This document shows, in pieces, positions 1 to 6,561 of a stretch of DNA of 6,611 nucleotides (its first letter is position 1; each line of letters begins with the position of its first letter). This DNA is from Myxococcales bacterium. GTDB taxonomy: Bacteria > Myxococcota_A > Bradymonadia > Bradymonadales > Bradymonadaceae. A program made the translations under genes and the position numbers. The stretch is from positions 1 to 6,611 of the forward strand of contig SKNI01000028.1 in assembly GCA_007120615.1 (NCBI GenBank), written 5' to 3'. The notes under the pieces are model-generated. The model did no database searches. It saw only the letters and a list, made by a program, of their open reading frames with translations, and was not told where the DNA came from.

Positions 1-366
1 ATATTCTCCGTGACATTCCTCTTCCCAGTCTCCCTGGACGCAGCGTTGAAACCCGGCGATGCACTGGGAATTTACGGGAAACTCATTGGGATCTCCGGCG
101 CTGGAGCAGAGCCGAAACTGGCCTGCCCGACAATCGCAATCATCATCGGTGACCGGATTGCACTCCTGGTTGGGATCGGAGTCCCCATCTGGATCAGTGT
201 CCCCATCTGGATCAGTGTCCCCATCTGGATCAGCGTCGGCGTCTCCATCGCCCTGATTCTCGGTTGCGGTCGTGCCAGTATCTTCATCGTCGGAACAGCC
301 GGCCACGATGAGACTTATGCTTAACAAAAGAGCCAGAAGCCATCGGATACGATAGGGGGCAACCAT
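1..366 (-). CDS. Asp-repeat, Cys-rich lipoprotein (3' end beyond window)
   Basis: This reading frame is open from an ATG at 366 to the left edge (122 codons), so only the N-terminal part is seen. Residues 1-24 form a lipoprotein signal peptide: basic start (R6, R8), a Leu/Ile-rich core, and lipobox V21-A22-G23-C24. Ser at +2 would favour the outer membrane by the E. coli sorting rule, though this host may sort differently. Residues 25-66 are an acidic linker with three DPDGDT/S units (46-63), like the Asp-rich Ca-binding or spacer repeats common in deltaproteobacterial surface proteins. A Cys-rich part follows (C69, C77, C79, C87, C102, C109, C118) ending in a GxxxCxxGxWxxxC pattern (105-118), which recalls repeated Cys modules of myxobacterial secreted proteins. 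A ribosome site (TTGGAG, plus-strand ctccaa 375-380) lies 8 bases upstream of the start. The function is unknown; a surface-exposed, disulfide-bonded protein is inferred. Confidence 0.85.
   Translation of the reverse strand, partial: MVAPYRIRWLLALLLSISLIVAGCSDDEDTGTTATENQGDGDADADPDGDTDPDGDTDPDGDSDPNQECNPVTDDDCDCRAGQFRLCSSAGDPNEFPVNSQCIAGFQRCVQGDWEEECHGEY
181..233. repeat. 18-bp tandem repeat, about 3 copies
   Basis: The unit gtccccatctggatcagt occurs at 181-198 and 199-216, and again at 217-233 (17 of 18 bases, then a change). The copies are otherwise identical. Read on the minus strand each unit encodes six residues of the DPDGDT linker, so copy-number change keeps the frame and only lengthens or shortens the acidic linker. 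The near identity suggests recent duplication by slippage or strong constraint. Confidence 0.9.
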
Positions 367-374
367 TTTGGGAT

Positions 375-380
375 CTCCAA
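375..380 (-). promoter_or_regulatory. Ribosome binding site of the lipoprotein gene
   Basis: Minus-strand TTGGAG lies 8 bases before the ATG at 366. It supports that start, which also places the signal peptide correctly at the N-terminus. Confidence 0.6.
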
Positions 381-810
381 GTAAAATAAATATCGCAAAT
401 CACGCCATGATAATGATCGCCTAAATGAAACACTCCATACGGGCAAATCGCAGAGCTGTTGATTTCAGACAGGGGGCAAATCTCCTGCTCAACCATATGG
501 AAGCCGCATCTTTTCGTCAAATAGCAACGGGTTTGCATCAGAGGGCCAGATGCCCGGAACTCGTTTCTGGGAGCGCACTTGATGCTGGTTCGAGAGAGTA
601 GTCTCTGGACAGATGGAAGAAGATCGCTATAACACCTGTTCTCTTACCCGATTCCGGTAACGTGAGCGATGCCATTACGCACGCTTGATAAATAGGGCGA
701 TTTATATGTAGAGTTCTGCCGCCGCTCCTCGGTAGTTGCAATATATCCGGAAAGTAGGCAGTTTCACCGCCCTGGTTATGATTTGGCTGGAATTTATTTC
801 CTAAATGAAC
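381..810. other. Gene-poor intergenic stretch
   Basis: Between the divergent lipoprotein and EF-G genes there are about 525 bases without a convincing gene; this entry covers the part outside the recognisable signals. Open frames on the minus strand (284-538 and 538-741) have no recognisable protein features, and the first overlaps the lipoprotein gene in another frame. Base composition looks more AT-rich than in the flanking genes. I saw only short hairpins (for example agaga 593-597 with tctct 602-606) and no tRNA fold. The promoter of the lipoprotein gene must lie here, but no good -35/-10 pair was visible. Confidence 0.5.
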
Positions 811-840
811 GTGACAGGGTCAAAAAAAATAGGGTAGGCG
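811..840 (+). promoter_or_regulatory. Candidate fusA promoter with overlapping palindromes
   Basis: GTGACA (811-816) and TAGGCG (835-840) are separated by 18 bases that include an A-tract (822-829). They could serve as sigma-70 type -35 and -10 elements, giving an untranslated leader of about 45 bases. The -35 overlaps a small palindrome, TGAC-N3-GTCA (812-822), and the -10 lies in GTAG-GCG-CTAC (834-844), so a repressor or other regulator could act here. This is motif matching only. Confidence 0.3.
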
Positions 841-891
841 CTACGCGAACATCGAGGCAGTGCCACGTATCTACGTCAAAAGAGTAGGACC

Positions 892-2973
892 ATGATTAAG
901 GACTTGAACAAACTTCGAAACATCGGGATTTCAGCCCATATTGACTCCGGTAAGACCACTCTTACCGAGCGAATCCTCTTTTATACGGGGAGGATTCACG
1001 CCATTCACGACGTCCGAGGAAAGGACGGCGTGGGGGCGAAGATGGATTCAATGGACCTGGAACGTGAAAAAGGCATCACCATTCAGTCGGCCGCGACCTT
1101 CTGCGAATGGGGAGACCATGCCATTAACATCATCGACACGCCGGGCCACGTCGATTTCACCATCGAGGTGGAGCGGGCTCTGCGCGTGCTCGACGGAGCG
1201 GTTTTGATTTTGTGCGCCGTCTCCGGTGTGCAATCGCAGTCGATCACCGTCGATCGTCAGATGCGACGGTATTCGGTGCCGCGAATCGCCTTCATCAATA
1301 AATGCGATCGCGCCGGCGCCGATCCCTTCGGCGTCACCGAGCAGCTTCGCGAGGAGCTCAAGCACAACGCCGTGCTCATGCAGGTTCCTCTTGGGCTCGA
1401 AGACAAGCACAAAGGGGTCATCGACCTGCTCACCATGAAGGCTCATTATTTCGAGGGAGAGGACGGTGAGGTTATTCGCATCGAAGATTGCCCCGAAGAG
1501 CACCTGGAGCAGGCCAAGAAATATCGCACCAAGATGATCGAGGCCTTCGCCGATTTCGATGATGAAGTCGCCATGGCTTATCTGGAAGGCGAAGAGGTCA
1601 CCGCCGAGATGCTGGAACCCGTTGTAAAGCGGGCCACTCTGGCTCGTACGGTAACTCCTGTGTTTATGGGGTCGGCCTATAAGAATAAAGGCGTTCAAGC
1701 ATTGCTGGACGCCGTCGTCAAATTTCTTCCTTGCCCGCTGGAGATGAATTACCACGCGCTGGAGAAGGACGACGAAGAGGTCAAGCACGACCTCACACCG
1801 GATCCCAAAAAGCCCCTGGTGATGCTCGCTTTCAAGTTGGAAGACGGTCGCTACGGTCAGCTTACCTATTGCCGGATCTATCAGGGTACGCTCGAGAAAG
1901 GCGAGAATATCTACAATATGTCCAGCGGCCAGAAGACCAAAGTGGGTCGCCTGGTTCGGATGCACTCCGACGAGATGAATGAGATCGAAGAAGCCGAAGC
2001 CGGCGATATCGTCGCTCTCTTCGGTGTGGACTGTGCCTCCGGTGATACCTTCACCGATGGCACCATCGACGTCACCATGACCTCGATTCACGTCCCCGAT
2101 GCAGTGATCACCCTGGCGGTAAAACCCAAAGCCAGTGAAGGACTGCAGAATTTCTCCAAGGCTCTCAACCGCTTCTCCAAGGAAGACCCCACTTTCCGGG
2201 TCTCTCGTGACGAGGAAAGTGGCCAGACCATCATCGGTGGTATGGGCGAGCTTCACCTCCAGGTCTATATCGAGCGGATTCGCCGAGAATACGACGTGGA
2301 AGTGGAAGTGGGCGCCCCTCAGGTTGCCTACCGCGAGACCATCACCCTGCAGTCGGAATTCGACTATACCCACAAAAAGCAAACCGGTGGTTCCGGTCAA
2401 TATGCTCGAGTCAAAGGGTATATCGCACCGTCCGATGAGGGCGAACACTACCAGTTCATCAATGAGGTTCGCGGTGGTGTGATCCCCAAAGAATTCCAGG
2501 GGGCCTGTGATAAGGGCTTTCAGGATTCCATGGACGAGGGATCGCTTATCGGGTTCCCCGTGGTCAACGTCAAAGCCTGCATCAACGACGGTGATAACCA
2601 CGCTGTTGACTCCTCGGATATGGCGTTCCGTATCGCTGCTCGAGCGGCGTTCCGCAAAGCCTATAAAACGGCCAAGCCCGTCATCCTCGAGCCGATCATG
2701 AAAGTGGAAGTGGAATGTCCCGAAGAGTTCTCGGGAACCGTACTCGGTGGCATCAGCCAGCGCCGGGGAGTGATCACCGGTTCTCGTACCCGACAGGGCT
2801 ACGCCATCATCAGCTCGGAAGTTCCTCTGAGCGAGATGTTTGGATACTCCAACGACCTTCGCTCCGGTACCCAGGGGAAAGCGGAATTCTCCATGGAGTT
2901 TGAGAAATACTCTCCGGTACCCAAGCAGATTCAGGAAGACCTGATCAAAGAATACGAGGAGAAGGCCAATTAA
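892..2973 (+). CDS. fusA: Translation elongation factor G, spdEFG1/mtEFG1-like
   Basis: This is a complete 693-residue EF-G, a GTPase that moves tRNA-mRNA through the ribosome in the cytoplasm. GTP-binding motifs are present: P-loop AHIDSGKT (15-22), switch I ending in KGIT (60-63), DTPGH (82-86, catalytic H86), NKCD (136-139) and GSA (260-262). Domain II follows from about 300, then domain III with GGMGELHL (449-456), domain IV with HKKQTGGSGQY (494-504) and the tip histidine H570 (E. coli H583 equivalent), and domain V with LEPIMKVEV and SEMFGY. Several stretches differ from canonical EF-G (whose switch I region reads about HDGAATMDWMEQEQERGIT) and match mitochondrial EFG1 and bacterial spdEFG1: GKDGVGAKMDSMDLER (43-58), TIQSAAT, IEVERALRVLDGAVLILCAV. 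In Borrelia burgdorferi spdEFG1 does translocation while a second EF-G recycles ribosomes; the same split is inferred here. The start is supported by AGGA at 886-889, only 2 bases before the ATG. It is not in an rpsL-rpsG-tuf cluster and has its own terminator. Confidence 0.97.
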   Translation: MIKDLNKLRNIGISAHIDSGKTTLTERILFYTGRIHAIHDVRGKDGVGAKMDSMDLEREKGITIQSAATFCEWGDHAINIIDTPGHVDFTIEVERALRVLDGAVLILCAVSGVQSQSITVDRQMRRYSVPRIAFINKCDRAGADPFGVTEQLREELKHNAVLMQVPLGLEDKHKGVIDLLTMKAHYFEGEDGEVIRIEDCPEEHLEQAKKYRTKMIEAFADFDDEVAMAYLEGEEVTAEMLEPVVKRATLARTVTPVFMGSAYKNKGVQALLDAVVKFLPCPLEMNYHALEKDDEEVKHDLTPDPKKPLVMLAFKLEDGRYGQLTYCRIYQGTLEKGENIYNMSSGQKTKVGRLVRMHSDEMNEIEEAEAGDIVALFGVDCASGDTFTDGTIDVTMTSIHVPDAVITLAVKPKASEGLQNFSKALNRFSKEDPTFRVSRDEESGQTIIGGMGELHLQVYIERIRREYDVEVEVGAPQVAYRETITLQSEFDYTHKKQTGGSGQYARVKGYIAPSDEGEHYQFINEVRGGVIPKEFQGACDKGFQDSMDEGSLIGFPVVNVKACINDGDNHAVDSSDMAFRIAARAAFRKAYKTAKPVILEPIMKVEVECPEEFSGTVLGGISQRRGVITGSRTRQGYAIISSEVPLSEMFGYSNDLRSGTQGKAEFSMEFEKYSPVPKQIQEDLIKEYEEKAN

Positions 2974-3003
2974 TTGATATTGGTCCCACCCTGTATTACA
3001 ACG

Positions 3004-3055
3004 AAGGCGGCATGTCCCTTGAAGTGAATGACTTTCGGGACGTGCCGCCTTTTTT
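3004..3055 (+). terminator. Intrinsic terminator of fusA
   Basis: A 15-bp stem (3004-3018 with 3037-3051) is perfect apart from one U-G wobble pair, with an 18-base loop that can pair further (gaagt with actttc). A run of six T (3050-3055) follows and overlaps the end of the stem. It begins 30 bases after the fusA stop and separates that gene from the downstream membrane-protein gene. Confidence 0.9.
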
Positions 3056-3069
3056 CTTAACGAGACGAT

Positions 3070-3078
3070 TGCTATTTT
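3070..3078 (+). promoter_or_regulatory. Possible extended -10 promoter for the CNNM gene
   Basis: TGCTATTTT, an extended -10 (TGn plus TATTTT), lies between the fusA terminator and the CNNM start, where a promoter is expected. No convincing -35 sits 17 bases upstream: that position is the terminator T-run. The assignment is weak. Confidence 0.25.
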
Positions 3079-3123
3079 GAGTAGTTGGCTACAGCACGGG
3101 TTGGTTCGTCGGGGGCGGGTGAG

Positions 3124-4341
3124 ATGACTCTCTTATTGATCTACGCGGGAATTGCGTTGGGAGCGTCGTTTTTATGCTCCATTCTGGAGTCCGTCCTCTT
3201 GAGTGTCACTCCATCCTATATCGGAGCGCTGCAGGCTGAGGGAAATCCCGCCGGGGATCGCTTGCGGAAATTGCGCGATGATATCGATCGTTCCCTGGCC
3301 TCGATTTTAAGCGTCAATACCATCGCCAATACCGTGGGGGCAGTCGGGGTCGGGGCTCAGGCTCAGATCGTTTGGGGCGATGCCTATGTGGCCATGATCT
3401 CAGGGATTTTGACGTTGGCGATTCTATTTATGGCAGAGATCATCCCCAAAACACTGGGGGCGACTCACTGGCGCCGGTTGGCACCGGTGATGGCCATGAT
3501 TCTGCCGGTATTGATTCTTTTAACTCTGCCCCTGGTCTTTCTGGCCAAGAAGCTGATGGACTTGCTCTCTCCCCATGAGGCGCCTCCTCAGCTCAGCCGA
3601 GAGGAGATGACGGCGATGACCGAGCTCGGCTACCAGGAAGGCATCGTGGAGCGCGGCGAGTCCCGTCTGCTTCGAAATGTGCTTCGATTCCAGGACCTAC
3701 GGGTCAACGATATCATGACCCCTCGAACCGTCATTCACGCCGCCGAAGAGAGCATGACGGTGCGAGAATTCTTTGACGAACATCCCAATCCCGTATTCTC
3801 GCGGATTCCGATCTTTCGGGAGAACACCGATGATATGACGGGCTACGTCCTCAAAAGTGATCTTCTTTTGGAGATGGCAAAAGATCGGTTCTCTACCCAG
3901 CTAAAAGAGCACGCCCGAGAGATTATCTTCGTGCCCGAATATCAATCGGTGCGCGAGCTCTTTGAGACTCTTGTGGCCCAACAGCAGCATATCGCTCTGG
4001 TGGTCGACGAATACGGTGGAATCGCCGGAGTTGTGACCATGGAGGATGTCGTGGAGACCCTGTTGGGCCTCGAGATCGTCGACGAATCGGACGTGGAACA
4101 GGATATGCGCCAGCTCGCCAGAAAACAGTGGCTTCAGCGAGCCAAGCGCATGGGAATTGCCCCGGAGGACTTCGATCCCCCGGCGGGGCTCGGAACCGAG
4201 GATTCCACACCCTTTGCAGTGGATAAGCGACTGCCGGAGAACTCCTCCGGATCTGATGCCTCCGATGCCGCCGCAGAGCTATCCAGAGAGAATGAGTTGG
4301 ATAACGGTAGCCCTGACAATAGCGACTCCGACAAAGACTAA
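3124..4341 (+). CDS. CNNM (DUF21) domain and CBS-pair membrane protein
   Basis: This 405-residue inner-membrane protein belongs to the CNNM/CorC family, linked to Mg2+ and other divalent cation transport; many members are annotated 'hemolysin' without evidence. Hydrophobic segments lie at about 3-26, 61-83, 87-104 and 118-141. The second carries SILSVNTIANTVGA (60-73) and the third ends in EIIPKT (105-110), both CNNM signatures. A cytoplasmic CBS pair follows: CBS1 about 196-255 (VNDIMTPR) and CBS2 about 263-318 (VVDEYGGIAGVVTMEDVVE, 293-311), usually an adenine-nucleotide sensor. No CorC_HlyC domain follows; instead there is a short basic helix (about 328-345) and a hydrophilic, Asp/Ser-rich, probably disordered tail (about 350-405). 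I chose ATG 3124 because transmembrane segment 1 begins there as in the family. An in-frame TTG at 3085 would add 13 residues without family likeness. GGGGG at 3111-3115 is a modest ribosome site. Cation specificity cannot be read from the sequence. Confidence 0.9.
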   Translation: MTLLLIYAGIALGASFLCSILESVLLSVTPSYIGALQAEGNPAGDRLRKLRDDIDRSLASILSVNTIANTVGAVGVGAQAQIVWGDAYVAMISGILTLAILFMAEIIPKTLGATHWRRLAPVMAMILPVLILLTLPLVFLAKKLMDLLSPHEAPPQLSREEMTAMTELGYQEGIVERGESRLLRNVLRFQDLRVNDIMTPRTVIHAAEESMTVREFFDEHPNPVFSRIPIFRENTDDMTGYVLKSDLLLEMAKDRFSTQLKEHAREIIFVPEYQSVRELFETLVAQQQHIALVVDEYGGIAGVVTMEDVVETLLGLEIVDESDVEQDMRQLARKQWLQRAKRMGIAPEDFDPPAGLGTEDSTPFAVDKRLPENSSGSDASDAAAELSRENELDNGSPDNSDSDKD

Positions 4342-4389
4342 GACCCGGCCTCGTCGAATACGAAAGGAGCACGGACGTCCCCTGGATCG

Positions 4390-4430
4390 AAAAAGCCCCT
4401 TTCTCGCAAACACGAGAAAGGGGCTTTTTT
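4390..4430. terminator. Bidirectional intrinsic terminator
   Basis: A perfect 17-bp inverted repeat (4390-4406 with 4413-4429) has a 6-base loop and a GC-rich core. On the plus strand it ends in six T (4425-4430); on the minus strand the mirror A-tract (4390-4394) gives five T. It lies between the stop at 4341 (plus) and the stop at 4454 (minus), so it can terminate both converging genes. Confidence 0.93.
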
Positions 4431-4453
4431 CGTCGGTCAACGCTTCTCAAGAA

Positions 4454-5716
4454 TCAGAAGGTATAGCCCGCAGTGACCATGGTGAACATTCCACCACCGG
4501 CTCCGCCAAGGAAGTCCGGCCCGTTGAGGATAAAGCCGGTCTGAAAGGCTCCATCCAACGTGAAGTTGTCGACCTGAATGCCTACACCCGCTCGCCAGCC
4601 GAAGTTGCTGTCTCGGCTGGAATCGACTGTGGTGTCGCGCACCGCATCGTCGATCCCTTCGATGTCTTGCTCTTCAGTTTCGGTATCGATCTGGAAATTA
4701 TATTGCATCCCACTTCGGAAGTAGAGCCACTCCAGAAGTTGAATATCAGCGGCAATATGAACACCGGGGACGATGAAACTGGAATCGAAGGTCCGGTCGT
4801 CATCTTCGCTGGTGTCGGGATCTTCGGTAGTTCGCTGAAAACCGAGCACACCGTAACCGGCGATGGTGGTTACGCCGTCGATATCATAGGCCGGTCCCGC
4901 TCCCAGTGCCGCCAGAATAGCCGAGTTTCTCTCGGTGCGATCATCCTGATCGAGGTCGGGATCGCCGAAGAGTGTGCTAGAACCCGTGGAGAACGCTACA
5001 TCAGCCAGAAAGCCCAGATCCACGGTTTCCGAGAGCGGAGAGAATCCCCGAAGGGTCAATCCGAGGAGGAAGTCCGAGCCGCTATTTAGATCGTCGTCTC
5101 CATCCACTACACTTCCGGTGGCAAATTGGAGGCGAAGCCCCGTATCAATTCGCATATCACCGAGCAGAGAATAACCCAGGTTGGCAGCCACAAAGGTCTG
5201 ACTGTTGGAGTTGGTCTCCCCCTGAATACTTACATCGCGTTCTCCGCCATTTCCTAAGGAGAGACGGACGCCGGCCAGTCCGCCACCGAGGTCGAAAGCT
5301 CCGAAGAGGTCGATGATGGTGTGGGGAGCGTCGTAGTTATCGGTAAAGCCGCCGAGGGGATTGCTGATATTGCCAAGGTTCGGATGCCCAAGGTTGTAGG
5401 GATAGAAGTCCGGGTCCAGCAAATCACCGCGGAAGACCCCGATACCAAACGCCATGGAGTCGTCTCCGAGCAGCGCAAGTCCACTTCCGCTTCCGGTGAC
5501 GCCACCGTAATCAAAGCGCACGTGGTTGGTATATTCCACGGCTACCTGCGGGAAGAGATAGACGTCGTTGGTGTCCAGGATCAGGCGATTTTGCGCCAGG
5601 CTGGCTCGCCGAGCAGCGTCGGCTTCGGGAATGGCAGTTGCCATAAACGCGCCGACTGCGGCGGTGGCGAGGGCCAATTGGCCAACTCGTTGTAGCGATA
5701 CATTCATCTTCATCAT
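4454..5716 (-). CDS. Probable outer-membrane beta-barrel protein, family not recognised
   Basis: This 420-residue secreted protein starts MMKMNVSLQR, has a hydrophobic core (about 11-30), and a signal peptidase I site after A32-D33-A34, leaving about 386 residues. The mature part alternates hydrophobic/aromatic strands with Gly, Asn and Asp turns and ends in GYTF: the terminal Phe after alternating aromatics is the usual signal for BAM-dependent outer-membrane insertion. Likely long loops are very acidic (DPDLDQDDRTE, EDPDTSEDDDRTFD, DTETEEQDIEGIDDAVRD). The size could fit a barrel of roughly 14 strands, but I did not count them reliably. The start is 5716 rather than the upstream in-frame ATG 5770, because GAAAGGAG (plus-strand 5722-5729) sits 5 bases before it and the signal peptide then begins at residue 1; a second ATG at 5713 is equally possible. 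I do not recognise the family, so the substrate is unknown; a general porin, a FadL-like channel or a structural protein all remain open. Confidence 0.85.
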   Translation of the reverse strand: MMKMNVSLQRVGQLALATAAVGAFMATAIPEADAARRASLAQNRLILDTNDVYLFPQVAVEYTNHVRFDYGGVTGSGSGLALLGDDSMAFGIGVFRGDLLDPDFYPYNLGHPNLGNISNPLGGFTDNYDAPHTIIDLFGAFDLGGGLAGVRLSLGNGGERDVSIQGETNSNSQTFVAANLGYSLLGDMRIDTGLRLQFATGSVVDGDDDLNSGSDFLLGLTLRGFSPLSETVDLGFLADVAFSTGSSTLFGDPDLDQDDRTERNSAILAALGAGPAYDIDGVTTIAGYGVLGFQRTTEDPDTSEDDDRTFDSSFIVPGVHIAADIQLLEWLYFRSGMQYNFQIDTETEEQDIEGIDDAVRDTTVDSSRDSNFGWRAGVGIQVDNFTLDGAFQTGFILNGPDFLGGAGGGMFTMVTAGYTF

Positions 5717-5721
5717 TACAG

Positions 5722-5729
5722 CTCCTTTC
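5722..5729 (-). promoter_or_regulatory. Ribosome binding site deciding the outer-membrane protein start
   Basis: Minus-strand GAAAGGAG lies 5 bases before ATG 5716 and 8 bases before the next ATG at 5713. It rules against the longer frame beginning at 5770, which would place 18 extra residues before the signal peptide. Confidence 0.75.
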
Positions 5730-6005
5730 AATACATTTAGGGAATCAATGCCCGGTTTCTCGTTCATCATTTGATTGTTCGAGAGCCGCGCGGTTCAGTC
5801 ATACAGATACGTCGCAATTGTCCATCCAGGATTTCGACGACCGTGGAGCCTCCCCTGGGCTACATCCACGCTCATCCATTAGTGTGATGGATGCGGGCGC
5901 CATCCTGCATTTCTCAAAGCCGCGGTGCAAGCCTTTTCTTGTGGAAGAATGTACTCGAAGGCGCAATAGTGGCTGGGAGAAACTTTCTTCGGTGGCTTTG
6001 GACGA
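5730..6005. other. Divergent intergenic region with one hairpin
   Basis: This stretch separates the outer-membrane protein gene (minus) from the phosphoesterase gene (plus), so promoters for both should lie here. A weak minus-strand candidate is TGGACA (plus 5819-5824) and TATGAC (plus 5798-5803), but the spacing is only 15. A 7-bp hairpin (5873-5879 with 5887-5893) lies near the middle without a T-run. Open frames here have no recognisable protein features and no tRNA fold was seen. Confidence 0.4.
5873..5893. other. 7-bp inverted repeat, possible operator
   Basis: CATCCAT (5873-5879) and ATGGATG (5887-5893) are perfectly complementary with a 7-base spacer. The lack of a T-run argues against a terminator. 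Its place between divergent genes would suit a dimeric regulator, but this is positional inference only. Confidence 0.3.
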
Positions 6006-6014
6006 GAAGGAGCG

Positions 6015-6518
6015 ATGGATTATTCAACGATTGGTTTGATTTCCGATACCCACGGGTATCTCGATCCAGAATTGGTCGAGATATTTGAAGGGGTGGACCA
6101 CATCATTCACGCCGGCGATATCGGCAGCGATGAGGTGCTGGAGGAGTTGAGAGAGGTTGCACCCGTGACGGCCGTGCGGGGAAATATCGACGGGGGAGAG
6201 CTGCGGTTTTTGCCTCTGGAGGCGATGTTGGAGGTCAACGGTGTGCGCATCGCCTCGCTTCATATCGCCGGTTCGCCAAAGCGACCTCGAAAAGCAGCTC
6301 GGGAGTTATTGGCCCGAGAGAGACCGGACATCCTGGTCGTAGGCCACAGCCATATCTTTGTGGTGGGCCGTGTTCAGGGAGCGCTGTGGGTCAACCCCGG
6401 CGCCGCCGGCCGTCAGGGGTTTCATCACGAGCGAACCGCAGCCCGACTACACATATCGCCATCGGGTGAGGTGAAAATGGATCGCATCGTCCTCGGTCCC
6501 CGGAGCACTCTCGGGTAG
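6015..6518 (+). CDS. YfcE/MJ0936-family metallophosphoesterase
   Basis: This 167-residue soluble calcineurin-like phosphoesterase (Metallophos_2 type) is the usual length for the family. The two-metal site is complete: D11 and H13 (ISDTH), D35 (HAGD), N57 (GNID), H83 (SLH), and H111 and H113 (GHSH), followed by the family motif NPGA (127-130). Relatives hydrolyse phosphodiesters such as bis-p-nitrophenyl phosphate with Mn2+ or another divalent metal; the natural substrate is generally unknown. The usual THG around the fourth metal ligand is SLHIAG here, but the His is kept. The start is supported by GAAGGAG (6006-6012), only 2 bases before the ATG, and by the first beta-strand plus DTH motif beginning immediately. 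The next gene follows after 43 bases on the same strand, so the two may be co-transcribed. I give no symbol because yfcE names a large family rather than a defined function. Confidence 0.92.
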   Translation: MDYSTIGLISDTHGYLDPELVEIFEGVDHIIHAGDIGSDEVLEELREVAPVTAVRGNIDGGELRFLPLEAMLEVNGVRIASLHIAGSPKRPRKAARELLARERPDILVVGHSHIFVVGRVQGALWVNPGAAGRQGFHHERTAARLHISPSGEVKMDRIVLGPRSTLG

Positions 6519-6561
6519 AGTTAGGTGAGTTGAAGTTTACGTAGCTGGGAGCGTATAGGAC

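Noticed and set aside
586..600. GGTTCGAGA resembling a tRNA T-loop
   Set aside because: The flanking bases do not form the T-stem, and no anticodon or acceptor stem could be built around it.
284..741. Two minus-strand frames of 84 and 67 codons upstream of the lipoprotein gene
   Set aside because: The first overlaps the lipoprotein signal peptide in another frame. Neither has a convincing ribosome site, domain or signal sequence.
420..809. 10-base direct repeat cctaaatgaa at 420-429 and 800-809 flanking the intergenic stretch
   Set aside because: It is too short and AT-rich to distinguish from chance, and there is no mobile-element content between the copies.
1048..2601. 517-codon open frame on the minus strand inside fusA
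   Set aside because: It lies wholly antisense to a highly conserved EF-G gene. Long antisense frames are a common by-product of biased codon use, and the translation has no recognisable features.
3085..3123. In-frame TTG start adding 13 residues to the CNNM protein
   Set aside because: The extra residues are hydrophilic and unlike the family, whose members begin almost directly with the first membrane helix at ATG 3124.
4046..5089. 347-codon plus-strand frame spanning the CNNM 3' end, the terminator and the outer-membrane gene
   Set aside because: It overlaps two well-supported genes in other frames, crosses a strong terminator, and its translation is low-complexity without family likeness.
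5818..6039. 73-codon plus-strand frame before the phosphoesterase
   Set aside because: It begins with a non-ATG codon, overlaps the phosphoesterase start in another frame, and shows no protein features.
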